A DNA stretch of 53,558 nt, taken from the NCBI GenBank assembly GCA_007050995.1, contig VJOU01000009.1, forward strand, positions 71,078 through 124,635, read 5' to 3'. The first letter of the stretch is position 1; the number at the start of each line of letters is the position of its first letter. Under the pieces are notes generated by a model. The model did no database searches. It was not told where the DNA came from and saw only the letters and a list, made by a program, of their open reading frames with translations. Shown piece after piece: positions 1 through 7,827 of the stretch. The translations under genes were made by a program, and so were the position numbers. This DNA is from Glycocaulis profundi. Lineage in GTDB: Bacteria > Pseudomonadota > Alphaproteobacteria > Caulobacterales > Maricaulaceae.

Positions 1-663
1 GACGCGGATCTGGACCGGGCGGTTCAGATCGCGCTGGACGGCGCCTTCTTCTCCACCGGCCAGCGCTGCACGGCGTCCTCGCGCCTGATCGTGCAGGCGG
101 GGATTCACGACAAATTCGTCGCCGCGCTGACCGAGAAGGTCAAAGCCCTGAAAGTGGGCTCCGCGCTGGCCGAGGGCACGCAAGTGGGCCCGGCGGTCAG
201 CGAGGACCAGCGCGAGACCTCCTACCGCTATATCGACATCGCGAAGAACGAGGGCGGCACGGTCGCCACCGGCGGCGACCGGCTGAAGCTGGACAAAGAG
301 GGCTGGTACGTCCAGCCCACCCTGATCACGGACACCGAAGCGGGCATGACCATCAACGCCGAGGAGGTGTTCGGCCCGGTCGCCTCGACCATCCGGGTCA
401 AGGACTACGAGACCGCGCTGGAGATCGCCAACGGCGTGGAGTTCGGGCTCAGCGCGGGCATCGCGACCAGCTCGCTCAAACACGCGCGGGACTTCCAGCG
501 GCGGGCGAAGGCGGGCATGGTGATGGTCAACCTGCCCACGGCGGGGGTGGACTATCACGTGCCCTTCGGCGGCACGAAGAAATCCAGCTACGGCCCCCGC
601 GAACAGGGCTTCGCCGCCCAGGACTTCTTCACCCAGATCAAGACGGCCTACAGCTGGTCGTAG
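1..663 (+). CDS. Aldehyde dehydrogenase, ketoglutarate-semialdehyde type (5' truncated)
   Basis: The reading frame is open from base 1, so the N-terminal half lies outside the window. The visible part holds the catalytic cysteine motif GQRCTAS (Cys codon 67-69), the EEVFGPVAS motif and a C-terminus with PFGGTKKSSYGPREQG. That combination is typical of alpha-ketoglutarate semialdehyde dehydrogenases, which oxidise the semialdehyde to 2-oxoglutarate as the last step of oxidative pentose or sugar-acid pathways (family knowledge). The general-base glutamate and most of the NAD(P) fold are not visible. It lies 9 bases before the lactonase gene, on the same strand, so the two are probably co-transcribed. 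The exact substrate is inferred from context; another semialdehyde is possible. Confidence 0.9.
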   Translation, partial: DADLDRAVQIALDGAFFSTGQRCTASSRLIVQAGIHDKFVAALTEKVKALKVGSALAEGTQVGPAVSEDQRETSYRYIDIAKNEGGTVATGGDRLKLDKEGWYVQPTLITDTEAGMTINAEEVFGPVASTIRVKDYETALEIANGVEFGLSAGIATSSLKHARDFQRRAKAGMVMVNLPTAGVDYHVPFGGTKKSSYGPREQGFAAQDFFTQIKTAYSWS

Positions 664-672
664 AAGGCGGAC

Positions 673-1530
673 ATGAGCGAACCTGAACTGGTCTGGGACC
701 TCAAGGCGGAGCTGGGCGAAGGCCCGGCCTGGGACGCGCGGCGGCGCTGCGTGTGGTTCGTCGACATCAAGGGGCGCAGGCTCCACCAGTACGGCGTGGA
801 GACCGGCTCTCAGGCGAGCTGGGACGCGCCTGACCAGATCGGGTTCGCTCTGCCCGCCGAGGACGGCTCGCTGATCTGCGGGGTGCGCGGCGGTCTATAC
901 AGGTTCGATCCGGACACCGGCCGGTTCGACATGGTCGACCATGTCGAGCGCGACCGCCCTCAGAACCGGATCAACGACGGTTTCGTCGCTCCCGACGGCG
1001 CGCTCTGGTTCGGCACGATGGACGACAGCGAGCAGGGCCGTTCAGGCGCGCTCTACCGCTGGAAGAACGGCGAGTTGGCCCTCATGGACGACGGCTACGC
1101 CATCACCAACGGCCCGGCCCTGAGCCCCGACTGCCGCACGCTCTACCACCACGACACCGCCGACCGGACCATCTTCGCCTTCGACTACGCGAAGGGGGAG
1201 ATTTCGGGCAAGCGCGTGTTCGCGGTGACCGAGGAGGGCCATTGCGACGGGCCGTCGGTGGACTCGGACGGCGTGCTGCACGTGGGCCTGTTCGGCGGCT
1301 GGGGCGTGGCCCGTTTCTCGCCGGACGGCGGATATCTGGGCAAATATGAGCTCCCCGTGTCCGCGGTGACCAAGGCGGCCTTCTGCGGGGAGGATCTGAA
1401 GACCCTCTACTGCACCACCGCCTGGCTGCATCAGAGCCCGGAGGAGCGCGAGGCCCAGCCTCTGGCGGGCGGCCTGTTCCGCCTGCGGGTGGACACGCCC
1501 GGCCTGCCCCAGGCGCTGATCCGGCTGTGA
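673..1530 (+). CDS. SMP-30/gluconolactonase-family sugar lactonase
   Basis: A 285-residue protein of the SMP-30/LRE six-bladed propeller family, which hydrolyses aldonolactones to aldonic acids with a bound divalent metal. The expected metal ligands are visible at matching spacing: Glu16 in LGEGPAWD, Asn146 in ITNGPA and Asp197 in SVDSDG. Asn101 in RINDG is the usual substrate residue. There is no signal peptide, so it acts in the cytoplasm. Between a semialdehyde dehydrogenase and an aldose epimerase, and near a pentonate dehydratase, it most likely opens xylono- or arabinono-1,4-lactone. The start at 673 is the only methionine near the N-terminal motif. The stop overlaps the next start. Confidence 0.9.
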   Translation: MSEPELVWDLKAELGEGPAWDARRRCVWFVDIKGRRLHQYGVETGSQASWDAPDQIGFALPAEDGSLICGVRGGLYRFDPDTGRFDMVDHVERDRPQNRINDGFVAPDGALWFGTMDDSEQGRSGALYRWKNGELALMDDGYAITNGPALSPDCRTLYHHDTADRTIFAFDYAKGEISGKRVFAVTEEGHCDGPSVDSDGVLHVGLFGGWGVARFSPDGGYLGKYELPVSAVTKAAFCGEDLKTLYCTTAWLHQSPEEREAQPLAGGLFRLRVDTPGLPQALIRL

Positions 1531-2372
1531 GCCTGAGGCTCGCGTCTGGCGGGTGGTCGCTGGGCCTGTTGCCTGATCTGGGCGGCGCCATGTGGCATCT
1601 GAGCCATGACGGCCGCGACGTGCTGCGCCCGTCGCCCCACGACGCGGACGACCCGCTCCAGACCGCCTGCTTCCCCCTCGTTCCCTACGCCAACCGCATC
1701 GCGGACGGCAGGTTCTCGTTCGGCGGATCGGTCGCGCGCCTTCCCGTGGAGGACCGCTTCGCGCCCCACGCCCTGCACGGGACGGGCTGGCTGCGAAGCT
1801 GGTCCGTCGAGGCGTCCGCGCCGTCCTGGGCGGTGCTGTCGCTGGACAGCGCGGCGGGCGAAGGCTGGCCTTGGGCCTTCCGCGCGCGCCAGCGCTTCGC
1901 CCTGTCCGACGCCGGGCTGGAGATCGTGCTGAGCCTTCAGAACACCGGTCCGGACGCCGCCCCGGCGGGGCTGGGCCTGCATCCATATTTCGCCACGAGA
2001 CCTGAAGACCGCACCCGGTTCGCCGCCGATGCGGTCTGGATGCCGGACGCGGACCTGATACCTGAACGGCTGGCCCCCGCAGGGGAAGTGTTCGATTTCA
2101 GCGGCGGCGCGGCGCGGTCTGATCTGCCCTTCATCGACCATTGTTACGCCGGGTGGGACGGTTTGGCTGAGATCGGCACGCGGGCCGGGCCGATCACGAT
2201 GCGCGCGGACGCGCGCCACCTGCACGTCTACGCCCCGCCCGGCGAGGATGTCCTGTGCCTGGAGCCGGTCAGCCACCGGCCCGACGCCATCAACGCCGCC
2301 CCTGACGAGATGGCCGTGATCGCGCCGGGCGAGGGCCTGACCCTGACCATGACGATCACGCGGGAGCTCTGA
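1527..2372 (+). CDS. Aldose 1-epimerase (GalM-like)
   Basis: A 281-residue protein of the GalM-like mutarotase superfamily, interconverting alpha and beta anomers of a free sugar. Visible motifs are PYANRI (residues 53-58), HALHGTGW with His84, GLHPYF with His152 and CLEPVSH with Glu246. These correspond to the two catalytic histidines and the general base of the family. It starts with GTG, overlapping the lactonase stop by 4 bases, so translation is probably coupled. No signal peptide. In this context it would supply the pyranose anomer taken by a sugar dehydrogenase; that dehydrogenase is not in the window. The sugar is inferred, not shown. Confidence 0.88.
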   Translation: MSLRLASGGWSLGLLPDLGGAMWHLSHDGRDVLRPSPHDADDPLQTACFPLVPYANRIADGRFSFGGSVARLPVEDRFAPHALHGTGWLRSWSVEASAPSWAVLSLDSAAGEGWPWAFRARQRFALSDAGLEIVLSLQNTGPDAAPAGLGLHPYFATRPEDRTRFAADAVWMPDADLIPERLAPAGEVFDFSGGAARSDLPFIDHCYAGWDGLAEIGTRAGPITMRADARHLHVYAPPGEDVLCLEPVSHRPDAINAAPDEMAVIAPGEGLTLTMTITREL

Positions 2373-2381
2373 CGGCCCCGG

Positions 2382-4169
2382 TCAGTGATTGCCGCGCGGG
2401 TTCCCGAAACGGTCGATGATGCGGCGGTATTTCACGGCTGGTTTGAGCACCGCGCCGGTGTCGAGCTGGGTGATGATGTCGCGCTGGATCTCCTGCCAAG
2501 GGGTCTGGCTTTCGGGGAAGGCGTAGCCGCCCGCCGCCTCCAGCGCTTCGCGCCGCGCGGTGATCTCGGCGTCGGAGACCTGCCAGGTCACCGTGGAGGT
2601 CTTCAGGTCGATCCGCAGCCGGTCGCCGGTCCTGAGCAGCGCGATGTTTCCCCCCGCCGCTGCTTCAGGAGAGGCGTGCAGGATGGAGGGGCTGCCCGAG
2701 GTGCCCGACTGGCGCCCGTCGCCCAGGCAGGGCAGGGCGGTGATGCCCTTTTCGATGAGCGCCTTGGGCGGGCGCATGTTGACCACTTCAGCCGAGCCGG
2801 GATGGCCGATCACGCCCGAGCCGCGCATGACCAGAATCGCGTCCTCGGTGATCGCCTCGGCGGGGTCGTCGATGCGGGCGTGGTAGTCTTCCGGCCCGTC
2901 GAACACCCACACGGGGCCCTCGAAGGCGTCCGGGTCGTCCGGGTCGGACAGGTAGCGTTCACGGAATTTCGGCGAGATCACGCTGGTCTTCATGATCGCG
3001 GAGTCGAACAGATTGCCCGACAGGATCAGGAATCCGGCTTTCGTGGTCAGGGGCTTGTCCCAGGTGCGGATCACGTCGGGCAGGACGATCCTCGCCTCCC
3101 GGCAGTTCTCCCCGATGGTCCGGCCGTTCACCGTCAGGGCGTCCTCGTGGATCAGGCCCTGGCCGATGAGCTGGCGCGTCACGGCGGGCACGCCACCGGC
3201 CTGGTGGAAATCTTCGCTGAGATAGGTTCCGGCGGGCTGGAGATTGACCAGCAGCGGGATGTCGTGGGCCAGCGCCTGCCATTCGGGCATCTCAAGCTCG
3301 ACCCCCGCATGGGCGGCCAGCGCGGTGATGTGGACGGCTGAATTGGTCGAGCCGCCGATGGCGGAGTTGACGCGGATCGCGTTTTCGAACGCCTTCCGGG
3401 TCAGGATGTCGGACGGCTTGATGTCCTCATAAGCCATCTCGACGATGCGGTTTCCGGTCTCGTAGGCCATCTGGGGCCGCTCGCGATAGGGCGCGGGCGC
3501 CGAGGCCGAACCGGGCAGGCTCATGCCCAGCGCTTCGGTCAGACAGTTCATCGTCGAGGCCGTGCCCATCGTGTTGCAATACCCGACGGAAGGGGCGCTG
3601 GTGGCGGCCAGTTCGAGGAAGCCGTCATAGTCGATCTCGCCCGCGGCGAGCATCTGGCGGGCCTGCCAGATGATCGACCCCGAGCCCACGCGCTCGCCGT
3701 TCCGCCAGCCGTTCAGCATCGGGCCGACCGACAGGGCGATGGCGGGAATGTCCACCGTGGCCGCCGCCATCAGGCAGGCGGGCGTGGTCTTGTCGCAGCC
3801 GATGGTCAGCACCACCGCGTCGATGGGATAGCCGTACAGAAGCTCGACCAGACCCAGATAGGCCAGATTCCGGTCCAGCCCGGCGGTGGGCCGCTTGCCG
3901 TTCTCGTGGATCGGGTGGACGGGGAATTCCAGCGCGATGCCGCCCGCCTCGCGGATGCCTTCGCGCACCCGCTGGGCGAGGATCAGATGGTGGCGGTTGC
4001 ACGGGGCGAGGTCGGAGCCGGTCTGGGCGATGCCGATGATCGGCTTGCCCGAGCGCAGCTCCTCCAGCGTCAGGCCGTAATTCATGTACCGCTCGACCGA
4101 CAGAGCCGTGAGGTCGGGATGGTCGGGGTTGTCGAACCAGTCGCGCGAGCGGAACTTCCTGTCGGTCAT
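2382..4169 (-). CDS. xylD: IlvD/Edd-family pentonate dehydratase (xylonate/arabinonate type)
   Basis: A 595-residue Fe-S sugar-acid dehydratase that removes water from an aldonate to give a 2-keto-3-deoxy acid. Cluster cysteines are visible at Cys57 (SDLAPCNRH), Cys125 (GCDKTTPA, with the modified lysine Lys127) and Cys198 ([13 protein letters not shown]). The N-terminus [12 protein letters not shown] and overall length agree with my memory of Caulobacter XylD; L-arabinonate dehydratases are close relatives, so the symbol is tentative. I chose the ATG at 4169 over an in-frame upstream one because GAGGGG lies in front and homology begins there. It is transcribed toward the epimerase gene. A FadR-type operator candidate lies at 4251-4261, in its promoter region. 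Confidence 0.9.
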   Translation of the reverse strand: MTDRKFRSRDWFDNPDHPDLTALSVERYMNYGLTLEELRSGKPIIGIAQTGSDLAPCNRHHLILAQRVREGIREAGGIALEFPVHPIHENGKRPTAGLDRNLAYLGLVELLYGYPIDAVVLTIGCDKTTPACLMAAATVDIPAIALSVGPMLNGWRNGERVGSGSIIWQARQMLAAGEIDYDGFLELAATSAPSVGYCNTMGTASTMNCLTEALGMSLPGSASAPAPYRERPQMAYETGNRIVEMAYEDIKPSDILTRKAFENAIRVNSAIGGSTNSAVHITALAAHAGVELEMPEWQALAHDIPLLVNLQPAGTYLSEDFHQAGGVPAVTRQLIGQGLIHEDALTVNGRTIGENCREARIVLPDVIRTWDKPLTTKAGFLILSGNLFDSAIMKTSVISPKFRERYLSDPDDPDAFEGPVWVFDGPEDYHARIDDPAEAITEDAILVMRGSGVIGHPGSAEVVNMRPPKALIEKGITALPCLGDGRQSGTSGSPSILHASPEAAAGGNIALLRTGDRLRIDLKTSTVTWQVSDAEITARREALEAAGGYAFPESQTPWQEIQRDIITQLDTGAVLKPAVKYRRIIDRFGNPRGNH

Positions 4170-4250
4170 CGGTCTGCCATTCCCCTCAACGCCGGTCCCG
4201 TGCGCGCGGCGCGCCAGAGACCCGCGCACGCCCTGCGCGCCGCCTGTCAT

Positions 4251-4261
4251 TAGTCTGACAA
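4251..4261. promoter_or_regulatory. Candidate FCD/GntR operator upstream of the dehydratase
   Basis: The sequence TAGTCTGACAA fits the TnGTnnnACnA pattern used by FadR/UxuR-type GntR regulators (family knowledge). It lies 82 bases upstream of the dehydratase start and 57 bases downstream of the stop of an FCD-domain regulator gene. Inference: that regulator controls the dehydratase here. The core is short, so chance occurrence is possible. Confidence 0.4.
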
Positions 4262-4317
4262 TTATCCGATGTGGCGGAGGATGCAAGCCTGCAATCCTGC
4301 GCCGGGCAGGCGCAGAG

Positions 4318-5091
4318 TCAGACCGGCTTGCCGCGACCGGGTTTCACCGCGGGCTGTTCCAGCGCGCGGGCGGTGTCGCGCAGCGCCGCGCCCACCAGCG
4401 CCTCCATGGCCGCGCGGGCCGCGTCCGGGCCGCCCGCGGCGATGGCGTCGAACACCTTCCAGTGGTCGGGCATCGGGTCGGGCGGCAGCTCGTGCTTGCG
4501 GGCCTTGTAGATGGTGGTCCAGCGCACGCCCGCGCCGATCGTGCTGGCCAGGCTCAGCAGGGGCAGATTTCCGCTGGCCTCCAGAATCGCGTCGTGGAAG
4601 GCCCGGTCCGCGCTGCGGCCTTCCTCGGTGGTGACGCCGTGGCGCTCCATGTCCATGAGCGCCTGGCGCATGATCGATACGTGCGCGGGCGTGCGGCGCT
4701 CGGCGGCGAGCGCGGCGGCGGCGGGCTCGATGATCATGCGAAGCTCGAACAGGCCCGAGACCAGTTCCGGGCTGGGTTCGGATTCGAAAAACCACGCCAG
4801 CACGTCGGGATCGAGCAGGTTCCAGCGCGTGAGAGGCTGCACGCGGGTTCCGGTCTTGGGCCGGCTTTCCACCAGACCTTTGGCGGACAGTATCCGCACC
4901 GCCTCTCGATACGCGCTTCGGGAGACCTTGAGCTGTTCAGAGAAATCGATCTCGTTGGGCAGGATTTCGCCCGGCTGGTAGCGGCCGGAGACGATGGCCA
5001 CGCCCAGATCGTGCGCGATGGCGCCGTGAATCCGCGCGGGGCTTTTGCGGGGCGGGGCGATGCGGCTTTCGCCGGCTCGCTTGGTGGCCAT
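4318..5091 (-). CDS. GntR-family regulator with FCD domain (FadR/UxuR subfamily)
   Basis: A 257-residue transcription factor. A winged helix-turn-helix spans about residues 22-86 ([22 protein letters not shown], then SRPKTGTRV), followed by an all-helical FCD ligand-binding domain to about residue 240. Asp162 and His166 (DRAFHDAI) and His210 look like FCD metal or ligand residues. The family commonly senses sugar acids such as uronates and represses transport or catabolic genes. I chose the ATG at 5091 rather than 5109 because GAGG stands about 9 bases upstream and the family core starts soon after. It sits between the dehydratase and the xylanolytic genes, so a pentonate or uronate ligand is likely but not proven. 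Confidence 0.9.
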   Translation of the reverse strand: MATKRAGESRIAPPRKSPARIHGAIAHDLGVAIVSGRYQPGEILPNEIDFSEQLKVSRSAYREAVRILSAKGLVESRPKTGTRVQPLTRWNLLDPDVLAWFFESEPSPELVSGLFELRMIIEPAAAALAAERRTPAHVSIMRQALMDMERHGVTTEEGRSADRAFHDAILEASGNLPLLSLASTIGAGVRWTTIYKARKHELPPDPMPDHWKVFDAIAAGGPDAARAAMEALVGAALRDTARALEQPAVKPGRGKPV

Positions 5092-5249
5092 CAGAAGTGT
5101 GCCTCTCATAGGCTGCGGACCTGGTTCCCGCGAAGGCGGAGCGAGGTCGGAAAAGGGCTGTTGGTCTTACTTTGGGCTTCGCATCGTGTCCATATCGGTC
5201 ATAATACTCCGACTTTTCATTGACGGGCCATATTCGAAGCCGTTAGCGT

Positions 5250-5263
5250 TGATAGCGCTAACA
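5250..5263. promoter_or_regulatory. LacI-type operator candidate upstream of GH3 gene
   Basis: TGATAGCGCTAACA is a 14-base near-palindrome with one mismatch pair around a perfect TAGCGCTA core. GCGC-centred palindromes of this kind are typical LacI/GalR-family operators in alphaproteobacterial sugar loci (family knowledge). A flanking GTTAGCG at 5242-5248 forms an additional overlapping inverted repeat with CGCTAAC at 5256-5262. It lies 57 bases before the GH3 start, in the 229-base divergent gap between the regulator and GH3 genes. No LacI-family gene is present in the window, so the regulator would be encoded elsewhere. A weaker FCD-like site, TGGTCTTACTT, is at 5162-5172. Confidence 0.5.
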
Positions 5264-5320
5264 TGGCTGGCGCGCCTCGGCGTTCCGGCTGCAACAAAAA
5301 ACAAAAGGGGAGGACACCAG

Positions 5321-7735
5321 ATGTCCGCACACTTGCGACCGTGCCTTGGCGCGCGCGCGCTTCTTCTCGCCGCCGGGGCGGCGCTGGCCGCCGCGCCCGC
5401 GGCTTTCGCAGGCGCCGTGGTCCAGGACGAGCAGCCGCTTTTCCGTGACGCGTCCCAGCCCGTCGAAGCCCGGGTCGAGGACCTTCTGGGCCGGATGACG
5501 CTGGAGGAGAAGGTCGCGCAGATGCTGGGCATCTGGCAGACCAAGGGCGATCTCGAAGACGGCGAGGGCAATTTCTCGCCCGAGAACGCTTCGTCCAACT
5601 ACCCCCACGGCATCGGCCAGATATCCCGTCCCTCCGACTTCCGGGGCGTGGACGAGTCCGAGAGCGAGGCGGCGGGCGTCACCGAGGGCGCGGTCAACCG
5701 CACAGAGCGCGAAACGGCGGAATACATCAACGCCGCCCAGCGCTGGGCGGTCGAGGACACGCGGCTGGGCATCCCCCTGCTGCTGCACGAGGAATCCCTG
5801 CACGGCTACACCGCGCGCGGCGCGACGAGCTTCCCGCAGTCCATCGCGCTGGCCAGCACCTGGGACACCGAGCTGATCGAACAGGTCTTTTCGGTCGCCG
5901 CCCGTGAGATGCGCGCCCGCGGCGCGAACTTCACCCTGGCGCCCGTCACCGACGTTGCCCGCGATCCGCGCTGGGGCCGGATCGAGGAGACCTATGGCGA
6001 GGACCCGCATCTGGTCAGCGAGATCGGACTGGCGGCCATCCGCGGCTATCAGGGCACGACCCTGCCGCTGGCCGCCGACAAGGTCTTCGTCACCCTCAAG
6101 CACATGACCGGCCACGGCGAGCCGGAGAGCGGCATCAATATCGGCCCCGCCCAGATTTCCGAGCGCGTGCTGCGCGAGGTCTTCTTCCCGCCCTTCGAGC
6201 GGGCGGTGCGCGAGCTGCCGGTGATGTCGATCATGGCCAGCTACAACGAGATCGACGGCCTGCCCAGCCACGCCAACCGCTGGCTGCTCCATGACGTGCT
6301 GCGTGAGGAGTGGGGCTTCGAGGGCGTCATCGTGTCGGACTATTTCGCCATCCGCGAAATGATCACCCGACACCACATGCTCGACGACATCGAGGAGGCG
6401 GCCATCCGCGCGATGGACGCGGGCGTGGACGTGGAGCTGCCCGACGGGGACGCCTATCCCCATCTGGTCGACCTGGTGAACCAGGGCCGGATCAGCGAGG
6501 AGCAGATCGACACCGCGGTGCGGCGCATCCTGACCATGAAGTTCCACACCGGGGCGTTCGAGAACCCTTACGTGGACGAGGACGCCGCCGAGGGCCTGAC
6601 CGCCACCGAGGACGCGGTCGCGCTGGCGCGCACCGCCGCCCAGCGGGCGATCACCCTTCTGACCAACAACAACTCCACCCTGCCGCTGGACCCTGACTCC
6701 ATCGGCACGCTGGCGATCCTGGGCACCCATGCCGTGGACACGCCGCTGGGCGGCTACAGCGACATCCCCCGGCACGTGGTCAGCGTGCTGGAGGGCTTCG
6801 AGACCGCCGCGGACGGCCGGTTCAACGTGGTCTATTCGGAAGGCGTGCGCCTGACCGAAAGCCGCGAATGGGCCGCCGACGACGTCGATCCGGTGCCCGC
6901 CGAGGTCAATGAGCGCCTGATCGCGGACGCCGTCGAGGCCGCCCGCGAGGCGGACGTGATCCTGATGGTGCTGGGCGAGAACGAGCAGTTGTCTCGCGAG
7001 GCCTGGGACTTCGACCATTTGGGCGACCGTCCCGACCTGTCGCTGTTCGGCCAGCAGATGGATCTCGCCCGCGAGATCTTCGCTCTGAACAAGCCCACCA
7101 TCGTGTTGCTGCTCAACGGCCGCCCGCTGGCGGTGGGCGAGCTGGTCGAGGAGGCCGACGCCCTCATCGAGGGCTGGTATCTGGGTCAGGAGACCGGCCA
7201 CGCGGTCGCCGACGTGGTGCTGGGCGAGGTCAATCCGGGCGGCAAGCTGCCCGTGACCTTCGCGCGGTCCGCGGGGCACCTGCCGGTGTTCTACAACCAC
7301 AAGCCCACCGCGCGCCGCGGCTATCTGCTGGACGATGTCAGCCCGCTTTTCCCCTTCGGATACGGGCTGAGCTACACCACGTTCGACGTCTCCGCGCCGC
7401 GGTTTGAAAACGCCACCATCGGCCTGGACGAGACCGCCACGGTCTATGTGGACGTCACCAACACCGGCGACCGGACCGGCGACGAGGTGGTCCAGCTCTA
7501 TGTCCGCGACGACGTGGCGATGATCACCCGCCCGGTCATCGAGCTGAAAGGCTTCGAGCGGGTGACGCTGGAACCGGGCGAGACCCGCACGGTCGAGTTC
7601 GAGCTCGGCTTCGACGAGCTGTCGCTGTGGAACCTGCAGATGGAGCGGGAGGTGGAGCCGGGAACCTTCACCATCTCCGCGGGACCGAACTCGGTCGATC
7701 TGCAGTCCGCGACGCTGACGGTGGTGGAGCGCTGA
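5321..7735 (+). CDS. Exported GH3 beta-glycosidase (beta-xylosidase/glucosidase)
   Basis: An 804-residue glycoside hydrolase family 3 enzyme. Residues 1-31 form a signal peptide with an Ala-rich core, so it acts in the periplasm or outside. The (beta/alpha)8 domain contains the KHMTGHG motif and the nucleophile Asp340 in VIVSDYFA. The second domain carries the likely acid/base Glu560 in LSREAWDF. A fibronectin-III-like domain closes the protein (about residue 690 on; VYVDVTNTGDRTGDEVVQLYVRD region). I chose the ATG at 5321 because AGGGGAGG precedes it and the signal peptide begins there; the frame is open further upstream. It probably trims xylo- or gluco-oligosaccharides. With GH115 next door xylose is the likeliest product, but GH3 specificity cannot be read from motifs. 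Confidence 0.92.
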   Translation: MSAHLRPCLGARALLLAAGAALAAAPAAFAGAVVQDEQPLFRDASQPVEARVEDLLGRMTLEEKVAQMLGIWQTKGDLEDGEGNFSPENASSNYPHGIGQISRPSDFRGVDESESEAAGVTEGAVNRTERETAEYINAAQRWAVEDTRLGIPLLLHEESLHGYTARGATSFPQSIALASTWDTELIEQVFSVAAREMRARGANFTLAPVTDVARDPRWGRIEETYGEDPHLVSEIGLAAIRGYQGTTLPLAADKVFVTLKHMTGHGEPESGINIGPAQISERVLREVFFPPFERAVRELPVMSIMASYNEIDGLPSHANRWLLHDVLREEWGFEGVIVSDYFAIREMITRHHMLDDIEEAAIRAMDAGVDVELPDGDAYPHLVDLVNQGRISEEQIDTAVRRILTMKFHTGAFENPYVDEDAAEGLTATEDAVALARTAAQRAITLLTNNNSTLPLDPDSIGTLAILGTHAVDTPLGGYSDIPRHVVSVLEGFETAADGRFNVVYSEGVRLTESREWAADDVDPVPAEVNERLIADAVEAAREADVILMVLGENEQLSREAWDFDHLGDRPDLSLFGQQMDLAREIFALNKPTIVLLLNGRPLAVGELVEEADALIEGWYLGQETGHAVADVVLGEVNPGGKLPVTFARSAGHLPVFYNHKPTARRGYLLDDVSPLFPFGYGLSYTTFDVSAPRFENATIGLDETATVYVDVTNTGDRTGDEVVQLYVRDDVAMITRPVIELKGFERVTLEPGETRTVEFELGFDELSLWNLQMEREVEPGTFTISAGPNSVDLQSATLTVVER

Positions 7736-7762
7736 GCCTTCCCCGGACACGCGCTCCCACCG

Positions 7763-7801
7763 GACGGGGAGGGGCCTTCGCGCTCCTCCCCGTTCGTTTT
7801 T
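7763..7801 (+). terminator. Intrinsic terminator after the GH3 gene
   Basis: A perfect 9-bp stem, ACGGGGAGG at 7764-7772 and CCTCCCCGT at 7785-7793, has a 12-base loop and is followed by GTTTTT ending at 7801. It starts 28 bases after the GH3 stop and ends 26 bases before the GH115 start. It may attenuate rather than end transcription, because no separate promoter for GH115 is obvious in the short gap. Confidence 0.7.
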
Positions 7802-7827
7802 CAGATTTCAAGCCTGAGGAGGCCGCC

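Noticed and set aside
5258-7750. Very long open frame on the minus strand over the GH3 gene
   Set aside because: It is antisense to a gene with clear family motifs; such stop-free shadows are common at this G+C level, and the translation has no recognisable domain.
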